Below, one piece after another: positions 46,626 to 58,222 of a DNA stretch of 64,000 nucleotides. Location of the stretch: NCBI RefSeq assembly GCF_900109455.1, contig NZ_FOAG01000014.1, positions 1-64,000 on the forward strand, in the 5' to 3' direction. Under the pieces are notes generated by a model. The model was not told the DNA's origin. It did no database searches and was given only the letters and a program-made list of their open reading frames with translations. The translations under genes were made by a program, and so were the position numbers. Numbering within the stretch: the stretch's first letter is position 1; the number at the start of each line of letters is the position of its first letter. The DNA is from Roseovarius azorensis. GTDB lineage: Bacteria > Pseudomonadota > Alphaproteobacteria > Rhodobacterales > Rhodobacteraceae.

Positions 46626-48911
46626 TCATACGGCCGCCTTGGCCTCTGCTAATCCGGGCATCGCGCCGACAAGCGGCAGGCGGATCACTGCCATGGCGCC
46701 CGCGTGTGCGCCCGGATGAAACGGCTCTGCATCCTCCAGCACCAGCGTGCCGACATGTTCCTCGATGATCTTCTTGACGATCGGCAGACCCAGCCCCGTG
46801 CCCTTTTCGCGCGTCGTCACATAGGGTTCGAACAGCCGGGCGCGGTCCTGCGGCAGGCCAATGCCGTTGTCCGAGATGCGGATCACCGCCTCGCCCCCCT
46901 CGGCGGTGCTCTCTACCCGGATCTCGGGGGCAAATTCCTCGGGCGCACCGCGTTCGCGCAGGCTCTCTATCGCCTCGCCGGCGTTCTTGATCAGATTGTT
47001 CAGCGCTTGGCTGATCATCGTCGCGTCGATCTCTGCCCAGAGCGGGGCCTCATCCAGGGCCACCTCGAAACGCACGTCGGGTTGCCCGCTTTCCTGCAGC
47101 AGAATCGCCTCGCGTAGCACCTTGGTCAGGCTCTCCTGAGTGGTCTGGGGTTCGGGCATGCGGGCGAATTTCGAAAACTCGTCGACAATTCGGCGCAGGT
47201 CGCTGGTCTGCCGGATCACCACATCTGTCAACTGTTCCAGGCTTTCCGACTGATCCGGCTCCAACTGCCGGGAAAACTTGCGCTTGATCCGCTCGGCGCT
47301 CAGTTGAATGGGTGTAAGCGGGTTCTTGATCTCGTGCGCGATCCGCCGCGCCACATCGCCCCAGGCGGCCATGCGCTGTGCAGTGACCAGATCGGTCACA
47401 TCGTCAAACGCCACCACATAGCCTTCGCGCCGTCCCGCCTCACCGATCCGGGTAGACATCCGCACCAGCAGATTTTCCTGCCGCGTGCCGCGCGCCACCC
47501 TGATCTCTTCCTGGACAAACCCACCGGGGTTGGCCCGCAGCCGGTCGAACAGCGCCGCAAATTCCGGCACTGCCACGCTTAGCGACAGCGACTGCTGATC
47601 CTCCTGCCAGTCCAGCAGCCGCTCGGCGGCGCGATTGACAAAAGTGATCCGCCCCTTGGCGTCCAGCCCCACCACACCCGACGAAACCGAACCCAGCACC
47701 GAGTCAAACAACCGCCGCCGCCGCTCGATCTGCTGGGTATTGGCCAGCAGCGTGTCGCGCTGGCGTTTCAGTTGCCGGGTCATCTGGTTGAAATAAGTGC
47801 TCAACTGCGCGATCTCGTCATCGCCCTCTTCCTCGCGCACCTGCGTGTCCAGATCGCCCTCGCCCACCTGTTGCGCAGCCGATGTAAGCCGCCCTACCGG
47901 GCGCGACAGGCGTTCGGCGAACCACATCCCCAGCCAGATCGCCGCCAGGATCAGAATGACCGCGAACCCCAGATAGAGCAGCCCGAATTCGAACAACACC
48001 CGACCCCGTTCGCTCTCGCGCTGCTTGTAGAAGACCGCCGTTTCCTGCGTGTCGTCGAGCAGGTTCAGGATTGCGCCGTCCACCGTCCGGCTGACATAGA
48101 GCAGGCGGTCGGCAAACCCGGCCAGAGGGATAAGGGCGCGGAATTCGTCATTGTCCCAGTCCCGGATCACCAGCACGCCCTCGGCATAGGCCTGCGCAAT
48201 CTGCTCTGCGGTCGGTTCTTCGTAATCGAAGAGATAGGACCGCTCGCCGCGCGCCCGGATCGTGCCACTGCCGTCGATCACGAAAGCCTCGCGCAACCCG
48301 CGCTGAATCTCGCGCTGCCCGGAGGAGAGCACTTGCCGGATATCGCCGTCGGTCATGAAGACCGAGGCGCGCTTGGTGGCGTCGATCACCTGCGCCAACA
48401 CCCGCGCATCGGTCACCAGATCACGCCGATGCTCGTCTTCATAGGCTTGTGCTGCGGCGACCGAACTGTCCACCACCCGGCCCACCCGGTCGGAGAACCA
48501 CGCCTCCAGCCCCATGTTGACCGACAGCATGGCAAACACCGCCACCATCACCGTGGGCAAGAGCGCCATCAGCGCGAACACCCCCGTCAGCCTCAGATGC
48601 AGCCGCGAGCCCGCCGAACGGCTGCGGCGCGCGGCCACCATCCGCGCCACCCGTTGCAGCACCAGCCCCGCGACCATCAGCACATAGATCATGTCGAAGA
48701 GCAGCACGAGGCGCAGCCCGTTCGACGAGGCCCCCTGATCGAGCGGCCCCATCAACAGATAGGTGGCCAGCGCCAGCAACGGCCCCAGCACCACCAGACC
48801 CAGCGTCGCCCCGTTCTGCAATCTCTGCAGGCGACGCAGGCGGCTGATTCCGTCCCAGGACAGGCGTCTGCCCTTCAACGTGCGTGTCCGTGTTGCCACG
48901 CGCTCCCTCAT
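46626..48911 (-). CDS. ntrY: Sensor histidine kinase NtrY
   Basis: 761 residues. N-terminal transmembrane helices (LVVLGPLLALATYLL and later ones), a periplasmic domain of about 180 residues, a further transmembrane segment YLGFAVILILAAIWLGMWF, HAMP, PAS, then HisKA with RRIAHEIKNPLTPIQLSAER and the HATPase domain (NNLIKNAGEAIE; DNGIGLPQDR; GTGLGLPIVKKI). Phosphorylates NtrX. Seven bases separate it from ntrX. Confidence 0.93.
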   Translation of the reverse strand: MRERVATRTRTLKGRRLSWDGISRLRRLQRLQNGATLGLVVLGPLLALATYLLMGPLDQGASSNGLRLVLLFDMIYVLMVAGLVLQRVARMVAARRSRSAGSRLHLRLTGVFALMALLPTVMVAVFAMLSVNMGLEAWFSDRVGRVVDSSVAAAQAYEDEHRRDLVTDARVLAQVIDATKRASVFMTDGDIRQVLSSGQREIQRGLREAFVIDGSGTIRARGERSYLFDYEEPTAEQIAQAYAEGVLVIRDWDNDEFRALIPLAGFADRLLYVSRTVDGAILNLLDDTQETAVFYKQRESERGRVLFEFGLLYLGFAVILILAAIWLGMWFAERLSRPVGRLTSAAQQVGEGDLDTQVREEEGDDEIAQLSTYFNQMTRQLKRQRDTLLANTQQIERRRRLFDSVLGSVSSGVVGLDAKGRITFVNRAAERLLDWQEDQQSLSLSVAVPEFAALFDRLRANPGGFVQEEIRVARGTRQENLLVRMSTRIGEAGRREGYVVAFDDVTDLVTAQRMAAWGDVARRIAHEIKNPLTPIQLSAERIKRKFSRQLEPDQSESLEQLTDVVIRQTSDLRRIVDEFSKFARMPEPQTTQESLTKVLREAILLQESGQPDVRFEVALDEAPLWAEIDATMISQALNNLIKNAGEAIESLRERGAPEEFAPEIRVESTAEGGEAVIRISDNGIGLPQDRARLFEPYVTTREKGTGLGLPIVKKIIEEHVGTLVLEDAEPFHPGAHAGAMAVIRLPLVGAMPGLAEAKAAV

Positions 48912-48997
48912 TCAAGTAGTGGCGCAACTGGTGCGCCCCGCAACATATGGACCGTAACGTGCTTGGATTCACATCAGGTCACAGTCCTGTTGCAGTT

Positions 48998-50362
48998 TTA
49001 CATCAACTTGCGGCGGCGTGTCACCTGAATATCCAGTTCCGTGATCTTCTTGCGCAGGGTATTCCGGTTTATCCCCAGCAGATCGGCGCATTTCGCCTGA
49101 TTTCCCGCCGTGGCATCCAGCGCGATCCCGATCAGCGGCGCCTCGACCTCGCGCAGGATTCGGGTATAGAGTCCGGCAGGCGGCAGTTCTGTTCCGTGCA
49201 GATCGAAATAGCGCTTGAGATGCCCCGCCACCGAGGCGGACAGGCTCTCACCGCGCAGCTTGCCAAGGACCACCGGTTCAGCGCTCGGCTGATTGCCCAG
49301 CACCGCCTCCACCTCGGCGCGGCTGATCTCCTCGGCCATAGCCGTGAGGCCAATGCGCCGCACCGCGTTCTCAAGTTGCCGTACATTGCCCGGCCAGCTA
49401 TAGGCGCGCATCAGTTCCGCCGCAGGCTCCGACAGCCGCCGCAATGGTTGTCCGTCACGCTCGTCGCGCGCCAGAAAATGCCCGGCCAGCAGCGGGATAT
49501 CCTCGACCCGTTCTCGCAAGGAAGGCACGTCGATCACCGCGCCGCTCAGGCGGTAATACAGATCCTCCCGCAGCCGCCCCTCGTCCAGTGCCTGAGCGGG
49601 CGGCACCCGACTGGTGGCCATGAAGCGCGGCACATGATCGCCCGGCGCATCCATCATCCGCACCACGCGACCCTGCGCCTCAAGCGGCAGATCGGTCAGT
49701 TCGTCAAGCACGATACTGCCGCCGCGCGCGCGCGCCATCACCCGCGAGGGTCCGTCCATCTCGCGCAGATCGCCCGGCGTGACAGTGATGAATGGCAGCG
49801 TGCGCCGGTCCGAGAAGTCATGGATAGCCTTGGCCAGCAGCGATTTTCCGGTACCCGATTCGCCGCTGATCATCACCGGCAGGTCTGTGTTCATGATCCG
49901 CGCGACCACGCGGTAGAGCGCCTGCATCGCCGGGGTGCGCCCGATCAGCGGCAGATCCTCGGGTCGTTCCACCTCGGCCGCGCGCGCGGGTCGCCGCGCG
50001 CGCGCCTCAAGCGCCCGCGCCGTGCGCTTCATCAGATCGGGTAGATCGAACGGTTTGGGCAGGTAATCATAGGCATCGGCCTCTGCCGCCTTGATTGCCG
50101 TCATGATCGTGTTCTGCGCCGAAATCACGATCACCGGCAGGCCGGGGCGATCCTGTCCGATCTTGGGCAGCATCTCCAGCCCATTGCCATCGGGCATCAT
50201 CACATCGGTGATCACCACATCGCCCTTGCCTTCGGCCACCCACCGCATCAGCGTGGTCAGCGACGACGTGGCATGCACCCGGCATCCCGCCCGCGTCAGC
50301 GCCTGCGTCAGAACCGTACGGATCGTGCGGTCATCATCTGCCACCAATACCGTGCCATCCAT
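48998..50362 (-). CDS. ntrC: Nitrogen regulator NtrC (NR-I)
   Basis: 454 residues. Receiver domain with aspartate in [21 protein letters not shown]+ core with [17 protein letters not shown] and [17 protein letters not shown], and a Fis-like DNA-binding tail ([20 protein letters not shown]). The GAFTGA loop is missing: the central domain is shortened between [12 protein letters not shown] and the Walker B. This is the trait of Rhodobacter NtrC, which activates the housekeeping RNA polymerase rather than sigma-54. Follows ntrB by three bases. Confidence 0.93.
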   Translation of the reverse strand: MDGTVLVADDDRTIRTVLTQALTRAGCRVHATSSLTTLMRWVAEGKGDVVITDVMMPDGNGLEMLPKIGQDRPGLPVIVISAQNTIMTAIKAAEADAYDYLPKPFDLPDLMKRTARALEARARRPARAAEVERPEDLPLIGRTPAMQALYRVVARIMNTDLPVMISGESGTGKSLLAKAIHDFSDRRTLPFITVTPGDLREMDGPSRVMARARGGSIVLDELTDLPLEAQGRVVRMMDAPGDHVPRFMATSRVPPAQALDEGRLREDLYYRLSGAVIDVPSLRERVEDIPLLAGHFLARDERDGQPLRRLSEPAAELMRAYSWPGNVRQLENAVRRIGLTAMAEEISRAEVEAVLGNQPSAEPVVLGKLRGESLSASVAGHLKRYFDLHGTELPPAGLYTRILREVEAPLIGIALDATAGNQAKCADLLGINRNTLRKKITELDIQVTRRRKLM

Positions 50363-50365
50363 TGC

Positions 50366-51439
50366 CTAGTCTCCCTGACTTGTCATTTCTGCGCGTTGCA
50401 GCGAAATGCGAAACACCGTGCGCCCGGGCACCGAACTCACCGAAATCCAGCCGTCATGGTCGGAAATGATCTTGGCCGCCAGCGCCAATCCCAGCCCGGT
50501 GCCGTTCTCGCGTCCCGAGACAAAAGGATCGAATACCTCATCGGCGATCTCGGGCGGCAATCCGGGCCCGTCGTCGATGATCTCGATCTGCAGCGGCAGC
50601 GCCTTGCCTACGCCATCGCCGCGCCGCACCCTCAGCGATTGTTCGTAATAGGTATGCAGCCGGATCGTGCCAGGTCTGCCGCCCGTCGCCTCGGCCGCGT
50701 TCTTCAGCAGGTTCAGCACCACCTGCAAGAGCTGATCCATGTCGCCAAGCGCCGCCGGCAGAGAGGGGTCGTAATCCTCGACCAGCGTCATGTGCGCGGC
50801 AAAGCCCAGCATCGCCGAACGCCGCGCCCGGTCCAGCACATCATGAAGATTCACGGGCCGCAAATCAGGCGCGCTGACATTACCGAACTGCTCGACCCTC
50901 TCCAACAGGGACACGATCCGACGGCTTTCGCTGACAATCAGGTCGGTCAGTTCCAGATCCTCCTTGCCCAGCGTCATCGACAGCAGTTGCGCCGCGCCGG
51001 TAATCCCCGCCAGCGGGTTCTTGATCTCATGCGCCAGCATCTCAGCCATGCCGATGGCCGATTTTGCCGCCGATTTCACGCTGCTGTTCTGCACCATGCG
51101 GCCGGCCAGTTCGCGCGGGCTGATCAGCATGAGCATATGCCCCGGCGTCCCGCTCAGCGGCGCTACCTGCAGGTTGCACTGCATAGGCGCGCGTTCGCCC
51201 GTCCCCACATCCACATCATTGACGAAAAGCGGCGCATCGTTGGCGCGTGCCCGCTCAAACGCCTCTTCCAGCGGAGCGTTGACCGCCAGCCGGTCCCAGA
51301 CCGGCTGACCGGCCAGCGCGCGCGACGAGGTCATCATGAACCCTTCGGCGGCGGGATTGATGCGCACGATCCGGTCGGCCTCGTCAAGTTCCAGCGCCGG
51401 AACTGGCAGAGAGGTCCAGATTGCCTCGTCCTTGCTCAT
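50366..51439 (-). CDS. ntrB: Nitrogen sensor kinase NtrB (NR-II)
   Basis: 357 residues, cytoplasmic. PAS domain at the N-terminus (ALELDEADRIVRINPAAEGF), then HisKA with the phospho-histidine in EMLAHEIKNPLAGITGAAQLL, and HATPase boxes NLLKNAAEATGG, DDGPGLPPEI and ENGTGLGLALAAKI. Interacts with PII (GlnB) to phosphorylate or dephosphorylate NtrC. Overlaps the dusB stop (ATGA). Confidence 0.94.
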   Translation of the reverse strand: MSKDEAIWTSLPVPALELDEADRIVRINPAAEGFMMTSSRALAGQPVWDRLAVNAPLEEAFERARANDAPLFVNDVDVGTGERAPMQCNLQVAPLSGTPGHMLMLISPRELAGRMVQNSSVKSAAKSAIGMAEMLAHEIKNPLAGITGAAQLLSMTLGKEDLELTDLIVSESRRIVSLLERVEQFGNVSAPDLRPVNLHDVLDRARRSAMLGFAAHMTLVEDYDPSLPAALGDMDQLLQVVLNLLKNAAEATGGRPGTIRLHTYYEQSLRVRRGDGVGKALPLQIEIIDDGPGLPPEIADEVFDPFVSGRENGTGLGLALAAKIISDHDGWISVSSVPGRTVFRISLQRAEMTSQGD

Positions 51440-52434
51440 GCCGCCTTCCTGCGGGCACTTTGACCCGTCATCGCGCCGGGCAATAGCCGCAGGATTTCGG
51501 CCGGCTCCACCGCCGTCAGTACTTCACGGCGCAGCGTGGCGTCCGTGCCGGCGTGATCCATGTACCAGCCCAGGTGTTTGCGCGCGACGCGCAGGCCTAG
51601 ATCGCGCCCGTAAAAGCCAAGCATCGCCTCGTAATGCCCGGCGACCAGATCGGCTAGCGCCGCCCCTTCCGGCACGTGCGGGCGCGGTCCGCCATGCACT
51701 GCCGCCGCGATCCCCGCCAGCAGCCACGGCCGCCCGCGAGCCCCGCGCCCCACCATCAGCCCATCGGCCCCCGACATTGCCAGCGCCGCACGTGCCGATG
51801 CTGCGTCAACGATATCGCCATTGGCGATGACCGGCACGCGCACGGCTGCCCTGACAGCGCGGATAGCCGCCCAGTCGGCCCGCCCCTTGTAGAACTGGCA
51901 TCGGGTGCGCCCGTGAATGGTGATCATGGCAATGCCCGCCGCTTCGGCCCGCTGCGCGATTTCGGGCGCATTCAGGCTGTCATCGTCCCAGCCCAACCGT
52001 GTCTTGAGCGTAACCGGCACGCCGACCGCGCTCACCACCGCCTCGATCAACCGCAGCGCGTGATCCGGCTCGCGCATCAGCGCAGAACCCGAGGCGCCGG
52101 TACCGCTGGCGCTCACCACCTTTTTGGCCGGGCAGCCCATGTTGATATCAATCATCCGCGCACCGCGCGCCTCGAGCATGCGCGCGGCTTCGGCCATCCA
52201 GTAGGGGTCACATCCCGCCAACTGCACGGCGGTATTTTCGATGCCAAGACCCAGTTCCGCCTTGTCGCGCGCGACCGGTCGGGCCTGCACCATTTCCTGA
52301 CTCGCAATCATCTCGCTGACCACCAGCCCCGCGCCGAACCGCGCCACCAGAGCGCGAAACGGTAAATCGGTGATTCCCGCCATGGGCGCCAGAATCACCG
52401 GTGGGTAGAGTTGTCTGTCAGCGAATGCACGCAT
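51436..52434 (-). CDS. dusB: tRNA-dihydrouridine synthase DusB (NifR3)
   Basis: 332 residues. FMN-binding TIM barrel: LAPMAGITDLPFRALV at the start, DINMGCPAKKVV with the catalytic cysteine, and ITIHGRTRCQFYKGRADW. Reduces uridine in tRNA D-loops. Historically nifR3, the first gene of the nifR3-ntrB-ntrC operon in Rhodobacter. An upstream 160-base region is shared with divergent ispDF. Confidence 0.94.
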   Translation of the reverse strand: MRAFADRQLYPPVILAPMAGITDLPFRALVARFGAGLVVSEMIASQEMVQARPVARDKAELGLGIENTAVQLAGCDPYWMAEAARMLEARGARMIDINMGCPAKKVVSASGTGASGSALMREPDHALRLIEAVVSAVGVPVTLKTRLGWDDDSLNAPEIAQRAEAAGIAMITIHGRTRCQFYKGRADWAAIRAVRAAVRVPVIANGDIVDAASARAALAMSGADGLMVGRGARGRPWLLAGIAAAVHGGPRPHVPEGAALADLVAGHYEAMLGFYGRDLGLRVARKHLGWYMDHAGTDATLRREVLTAVEPAEILRLLPGAMTGQSARRKAA

Positions 52435-52531
52435 CTTGTGCCTAATCCTTGTGCAACACCGTTTGTCTAACCGTGAATCACCCCTGAAACAATGCGTTCT
52501 GGCTTAAGTTGCGATCACATCGCGGGGTGAT

Positions 52532-52546
52532 GCCTAAGTTTTAGGC
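52532..52546. promoter_or_regulatory. Short palindrome between dusB-ntr and ispDF
   Basis: GCCTAA (52532-52537) and TTAGGC (52541-52546) around three bases, in the intergenic region between divergent operons. Possible operator or a chance repeat. Confidence 0.25.
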
Positions 52547-52594
52547 GCGCGCTCAGCCATTGCGCTGTCCTGCGCCTCACCGTAATCAGATAGC

Positions 52595-53755
52595 ATGACA
52601 ACCGCAGCCCTCATTGTCGCCGCAGGCCGGGGCACCCGCGCAGGCGGGGATACCCCAAAGCAATGGCAGCCCCTCGTCGGGCGACGCGTGATCGACTGGA
52701 CGCTCGATGCGTTTCTGGTCGTGCCGGAAATCGACCGTATCGTCGTGGTTCTGCACCCGGACGATGCCGCCCATTTTGCCCCGCCGCCGCGCGTCGAGGT
52801 CACGATCGGCGGCGCGACCCGCACCGCATCGGTGCGAGGAGGGTTGGAATACCTCGCGCAATGCCCGGACTCTGCCCCGGCGCATGTCCTCATTCACGAT
52901 GTCGCGCGCTGCTGCATAAAGCCCTCGCATGTTGTCAGCATTCTTCGCGCTCTGGAGGGCGCTGACACCCCCGCCGTCGCCCCCGCTGTCGCCGTGACCG
53001 ACGCGCTCTGGGTAGGCGCTGCCGATCGCGTCAGCGGCGCTCAGGATCGCTCGGGTCTGTTTCGCGCACAAACGCCGCAGGGTTTTGATTTCGCCGCCAT
53101 CCTTGCCGCCCATCGTGCGCATCCTGGCGCCGCCGCCGATGATGTCGAGGTGGCCCGCGCCGCCGGACTGGGCGTTACCATTGTCGAAGGCGACGACGAC
53201 AACCTCAAGATCACCTACCCGGCTGACTTTGCAAGGGCGGGCAGAATTCTGGGACATCACATGGATACAAGAATCGGCTTCGGCTTTGACGTGCATCGCT
53301 TCGGCCCCGGCAATCACTGCATGCTCTGTGGCGTGGCCGTTCCGCACAATCGCGGGCTGCAGGGTCATTCCGACGCGGATGTCGGCATGCACGCACTTAC
53401 CGATGCGATCTATGGTGCAATGGCGATGGGCGATATCGGCCGCCATTTTCCGCCCACCGATCCGCAATGGAAGGGGGCCAGGAGCCATGTATTCCTGCGT
53501 CACGCGGTTAACCTTGCGCTGACAAACGCATTTACAATCAACAACGTAGACATCACACTGATCTGCGAACACCCCAAGATCACCCCGCATGCACCCGCCA
53601 TGCAATCTGCCCTGTCAGCCGTCACCGGGGTCGCCCCGAACCGAATTTCCGTCAAGGCCACGACCTCGGAACGGCTTGGTTTTACTGGTCGCGAGGAAGG
53701 CATCGCCGCGCAGGCCGTTGTATTATTGGTGAAAAAATGCACCTTACCCGGTTGA
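52595..53755 (+). CDS. ispDF: Bifunctional IspD/IspF isoprenoid synthesis enzyme
   Basis: 386 residues. The N-terminal 225 form IspD, the cytidylyltransferase: [17 protein letters not shown] nucleotide loop, [22 protein letters not shown]. The C-terminal 160 are IspF, the cyclodiphosphate synthase: [32 protein letters not shown] with zinc ligands. Two non-consecutive steps of the MEP pathway. The fusion is common in alphaproteobacteria. Confidence 0.96.
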   Translation: MTTAALIVAAGRGTRAGGDTPKQWQPLVGRRVIDWTLDAFLVVPEIDRIVVVLHPDDAAHFAPPPRVEVTIGGATRTASVRGGLEYLAQCPDSAPAHVLIHDVARCCIKPSHVVSILRALEGADTPAVAPAVAVTDALWVGAADRVSGAQDRSGLFRAQTPQGFDFAAILAAHRAHPGAAADDVEVARAAGLGVTIVEGDDDNLKITYPADFARAGRILGHHMDTRIGFGFDVHRFGPGNHCMLCGVAVPHNRGLQGHSDADVGMHALTDAIYGAMAMGDIGRHFPPTDPQWKGARSHVFLRHAVNLALTNAFTINNVDITLICEHPKITPHAPAMQSALSAVTGVAPNRISVKATTSERLGFTGREEGIAAQAVVLLVKKCTLPG

Positions 53756-54234
53756 TCTGTACGTTCTTTTATGTTGGTTATCTGCGCCCCGCGCCAGGCA
53801 CCTGGGGATCGCTGGCCGCGCTGCCACTGGCCTGGGGGTTGCATGTCGCGGGCGGAGCCTGGCTGCTTGGGTTGGGAATCGTTCTGGTCTTTGCGGCAGG
53901 ATTGTGGGCTACCCATCTGGAAACACGCGGAAAAGACGATCATGATCCGTCCGAGATCGTGATTGACGAGGTGGCGGGGCAGTGGCTCGCCGTGCTGCCG
54001 GTTTCGATCGGAGCCGCCCATGCCGGTGCGGTAGTCCCTGACCTCTGGCCCGGTTTTGTCGTCGCCTTTCTCGCCTTTCGGATGTTTGACATCCTCAAGC
54101 CCGGTCTCATCGGCTGGGCCGACAGTCGCCGGGGGGCGTTGGGCGTCATGCTGGATGACATATTCGCCGGGATCGCCGCCGGGATGTTTGTCGTGCTGGC
54201 CGCCGCGCTCTATCACGGGATTCTGGGGCTGTGA
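53737..54234 (+). CDS. pgpA: Phosphatidylglycerophosphatase A
   Basis: 165 residues, overlapping ispDF by 19 bases. [17 protein letters not shown] and the acidic [17 protein letters not shown] motif are typical of PgpA, with hydrophobic helices for the inner membrane. Dephosphorylates phosphatidylglycerol phosphate. Start ATG 53737 gives the usual short N-terminus. Confidence 0.92.
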   Translation: MHLTRLICTFFYVGYLRPAPGTWGSLAALPLAWGLHVAGGAWLLGLGIVLVFAAGLWATHLETRGKDDHDPSEIVIDEVAGQWLAVLPVSIGAAHAGAVVPDLWPGFVVAFLAFRMFDILKPGLIGWADSRRGALGVMLDDIFAGIAAGMFVVLAAALYHGILGL

Positions 54235-54701
54235 GGACAGAAGAGATTCTCCGCGCCGCCCGCGCGCAGGGTGTGATGATCGCCACCGCCGAAAGTTGCA
54301 CGGGCGGCATGGTTGCGGCTGCACTCACTGATATTCCCGGCTCCTCCGACGTGGTCGAACGGGGCTTTGTAACCTACTCGAACAAGGCGAAAATCGAGAT
54401 GCTCGGAGTGTCGCCTGATACGCTTGCAGCGTATGGTGCGGTCTCCGAAGTGGTGGCGGGCGAGATGGCTGACGGCGCCCTAGCTCATAGTGCCGCGCAA
54501 CTCGCCGTTTCGGTCACCGGCATTGCCGGACCCGGCGGCTCGGACCACAAGCCCGAGGGCCGGGTCTGCTTCGGCCTTGCCATGCGCGGCCGCGCCACGC
54601 AGACCGAAACGCAGGACTACGGCGCACAGGGCCGGGCCATGGTGCGCGGGCTTGCCCGCGATCACGCGCTGACGCTGCTGCTTGACGCCCTGACCCGGTA
54701 G
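54231..54701 (+). CDS. CinA C-terminal family protein (nicotinamide-nucleotide amidase)
   Basis: 156 residues from GTG 54231, overlapping the pgpA stop (GTGA). Motifs of the PncC domain: TAESCTGGMVAAALTDIPG, FVTYSNKAK, and VTGIAGPGGSDHKPEGRV. Deamidates NMN in pyridine-nucleotide recycling. Only the amidase domain is present, without the CinA N-terminal domain. Last gene of the ispDF-pgpA operon. Confidence 0.88.
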   Translation: MRTEEILRAARAQGVMIATAESCTGGMVAAALTDIPGSSDVVERGFVTYSNKAKIEMLGVSPDTLAAYGAVSEVVAGEMADGALAHSAAQLAVSVTGIAGPGGSDHKPEGRVCFGLAMRGRATQTETQDYGAQGRAMVRGLARDHALTLLLDALTR

Positions 54702-54710
54702 CCCTGCGCC

Positions 54711-55157
54711 TCACCCGTAGAGATCTGCCGCCCGCTCCTCGAACGCGCGCACGATCCGCTTCATCGCGTCATGGAAAAACAGATCGGCAGCGGATTGCAG
54801 AAATTTGTTCCTGAACGCGAAATCGACATCGAAACTGACCTCGCAACCCCCTTTGGCGTCGTGAAATTCCCAGTTCGAGCGCATATGCCGGAACGGCCCG
54901 TCCAGGTATTCGGTCTCGATCCGCCGCCGTTCCGGCCAGAGCAACACACGGCTGCCGAACCGCTCGCGGAATACCTTGAAGCTGATCACCAGATCCGCCT
55001 CCATCACCTCGGAACCGTCCGCCTGTGGCGTCACGCTGCGTACCCGCGCCGCCGCTGTCCAGGGCAAGAACTGCGGATAGCTCGCCACATCCGCAACCAG
55101 CGCATACATCTGGTCCGCAGTGTAATGCAGCCTTCGCGTTTCGGAATGTGATGGCAT
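54711..55157 (-). CDS. Coq10/RatA family START-like protein
   Basis: 148 residues from ATG 55157; ATG 55175 is a less likely start. SRPBCC fold, with the family's [25 protein letters not shown]-terminus and SNWEFHD near the middle. Homologues bind ubiquinone (Coq10) or were named RatA. Probable role in quinone handling. Convergent with cinA, nine bases apart, and divergent from hpt. Confidence 0.8.
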   Translation of the reverse strand: MPSHSETRRLHYTADQMYALVADVASYPQFLPWTAAARVRSVTPQADGSEVMEADLVISFKVFRERFGSRVLLWPERRRIETEYLDGPFRHMRSNWEFHDAKGGCEVSFDVDFAFRNKFLQSAADLFFHDAMKRIVRAFEERAADLYG

Positions 55158-55228
55158 CGCGCCCCCGGTTTCCACGTGACAGTGGCGCGCTTTGTCTTAG
55201 ACTGAGGCGGAAGATTCAAGAGGGTCAC

Positions 55229-55768
55229 ATGCCGGAACGCAACTATGTCATCGACAAACTCATTTCCGCCAAGAGCATCGCCGCCCGCATCGAAGCGCTG
55301 TCACATGAAATCGAGGCTGAATTCGCCGATACGAAGAAACTGGTAGTGGTCGGGCTGCTGCGCGGCTCGTTCGTTTTCATCGCCGATCTGGTGCGCGAAC
55401 TCGATCTGCCGGTTGAGGTCGATTTCGTCGAAACCTCCTCCTATGGCGACAGGATGCAGAGCAGCCGCGAAGTCCGTATTCTCAAGGACTTGCGCGGCGA
55501 CATTGAAGGGCGCGACGTGCTGGTGGTCGAGGATATCGTCGATACCGGATACACGCTCGCGCATGTGCTGCATCTGCTGGCCAGCCGCCAACCGCGCAAA
55601 TTGCGCACCATCGCCCTTCTCGACAAACCATCGCGCCGCGAGACCGATATCCGCGCCGATTGGATCGGCTTCGAAATCCCGGATGAATTCGTCGTCGGCT
55701 ACGGCATCGACTTTGCCCAACGCAACCGCAACCTGCCCTATATCGGCAAGGTGCGGTTCACCGACTGA
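55229..55768 (+). CDS. hpt: Hypoxanthine phosphoribosyltransferase
   Basis: 179 residues from ATG 55229 with GAGGG upstream. PRPP-binding loop [20 protein letters not shown] near residue 100, [19 protein letters not shown] near 45, and the C-terminal [16 protein letters not shown]. Salvages hypoxanthine or guanine to IMP or GMP. Full length. Confidence 0.93.
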   Translation: MPERNYVIDKLISAKSIAARIEALSHEIEAEFADTKKLVVVGLLRGSFVFIADLVRELDLPVEVDFVETSSYGDRMQSSREVRILKDLRGDIEGRDVLVVEDIVDTGYTLAHVLHLLASRQPRKLRTIALLDKPSRRETDIRADWIGFEIPDEFVVGYGIDFAQRNRNLPYIGKVRFTD

Positions 55769-55793
55769 ACTCCCGGCGCGGACAAGTGTGATC

Positions 55794-55870
55794 TGGCGGA
55801 CCCAAGAGGATTCGAACCTCTGACCTCTGCCTTCGGAGGGCAGCGCTCTATCCAGCTGAGCTATGGGTCC
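55794..55870 (-). tRNA. tRNA-Arg (anticodon CCG)
   Basis: 77 bases with encoded CCA. Acceptor GGACCCA pairs with TGGGTCC; D-loop TAGCTCAGCTGGATAGAGC; anticodon loop CTCCGAA; T-arm GGTTCGAATCC. Flanks on both sides are ordinary chromosomal genes. Confidence 0.95.
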
Positions 55871-55887
55871 ACTGGGGCCGTGATATA

Positions 55888-55908
55888 GCGGGGCGCGCCT
55901 TGCCCCGC
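55888..55908 (-). terminator. Hairpin after the suf operon
   Basis: GCGGGGC (55888-55894) and GCCCCGC (55902-55908) around seven bases, ten bases beyond the sufS stop in its reading direction. There is no long T-run, so termination may be weak. Confidence 0.4.
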
Positions 55909-55918
55909 AATCGCAAAA

Positions 55919-57139
<1,221 letters not shown>

Positions 57140-57140
57140 C

Positions 57141-57737
57141 TCATGCCCCTCCCACGACTGCGACGCCGAGCACGCTAAGGACGATGCTCAGCGCCACCGC
57201 CATTGCGATCAACGACAACAGGATCACCCCGACCGCCTTGAACATGTTGTCAAAGCGATGTGCGGCATCGACAAACCCCACCAGAATATAAATGCCCCAG
57301 AGCGAGCCCACAAAGATCACCATCGCGCCCAGCACAGGGACCACGAGAACAAGAACCACGACCACCACCTGCAGGATCAGGCGCAGCACCTGAAGCCAGC
57401 CGATCAGCACGAGGATATCATCCATCTCCGCCCTGCCGCCCAGCCTCTGCCCGATCCAGGTGAGTGTCAGCACGGTGATCGCCAGCGCGCCGAAGAGAAA
57501 TATCGCGAAAAGCAGGGGCGCGTGAAACGCAGGTGGCATCAGCGCCGTTGCGGTAGGATCGCCCGACGCAGTCATCTGCAACGAGAGCGAATAGACGATT
57601 GCGTTGAGCACCGACATCAGCGCCAGCGCCATCCACAGCCATTGCCGGGGCAAATCCATCCCGATCAGCACGCCCGCGGCCTCGCGCGGCTGAAACAGCG
57701 TCTGTAAAATCAGCGCATTGAACCGGGTTCGTGTCAT
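57141..57737 (-). CDS. YIP1 family membrane protein
   Basis: 198 residues from ATG 57737, overlapping the previous stop (ATGA). Begins TRTRFNALILQTLFQPREAAG, then five hydrophobic segments (for example LFAIFLFGALAITVLTL and LILQVVVVVLVLVVPVLG). The Yip1-type PF04893 fold is suggested. Function in bacteria unknown. Its location inside the suf operon between sufD and sufS is common in Rhodobacterales genomes as I recall it. Confidence 0.7.
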   Translation of the reverse strand: MTRTRFNALILQTLFQPREAAGVLIGMDLPRQWLWMALALMSVLNAIVYSLSLQMTASGDPTATALMPPAFHAPLLFAIFLFGALAITVLTLTWIGQRLGGRAEMDDILVLIGWLQVLRLILQVVVVVLVLVVPVLGAMVIFVGSLWGIYILVGFVDAAHRFDNMFKAVGVILLSLIAMAVALSIVLSVLGVAVVGGA

Positions 57738-58222
57738 TGTCTGCTCCATTCCGCCTCGCGAAGCCCCGAAATCCAGAACCAGCCAAAGACCCCCACCCAG
57801 ATCAGCCCGACCGCCTGCAACCCCGGCCCCGGACCGATAAACCCGGCCACCAGCCCACAGAGCAAAGCCAATGGAGACGACGCCATAAGCGCCCAAAAGA
57901 GCGCAAGCCGCGCGCCAAATGCTTTCCCCGTGCCGCCTATAAGCCGGATCACGAAATGACTGATCATGGCGAGCAAGTAAAGCAACAACGGCATGATCAA
58001 AACCCAGAAAAAGCCACTCCAGTAGAGACGTGCTTCTATCGGCACCGACGGGTCGTCGAATGCGAGCCGGGCCTGCCATGGTGCCTGAGCAATAAAAAGA
58101 ATTACACAGGACATGAGTGCTAGCGTAAGCACCCGATCCTCGCGCGGTCCCATCTCCAGCAGCCGCCGCACCACCCGGCGCGGACCGCGATAGGTGGCGA
58201 CGATATCGGTTGTGACGGGCAT
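57734..58222 (-). CDS. YIP1 family membrane protein, second copy
   Basis: 162 residues; ATG 58222 shares a base with the sufD stop. Opens MPVTTDIVATYRGPRRVVRR, then four or five hydrophobic segments (LTLALMSCVILFIAQAP, SGFFWVLIMPLLLYLLAM, LALLCGLVAGFIG). Related in layout to its downstream neighbour, so the pair may form a heteromer. Function unknown; strictly coupled to sufD and to the next gene. Confidence 0.65.
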   Translation of the reverse strand: MPVTTDIVATYRGPRRVVRRLLEMGPREDRVLTLALMSCVILFIAQAPWQARLAFDDPSVPIEARLYWSGFFWVLIMPLLLYLLAMISHFVIRLIGGTGKAFGARLALFWALMASSPLALLCGLVAGFIGPGPGLQAVGLIWVGVFGWFWISGLREAEWSRQ

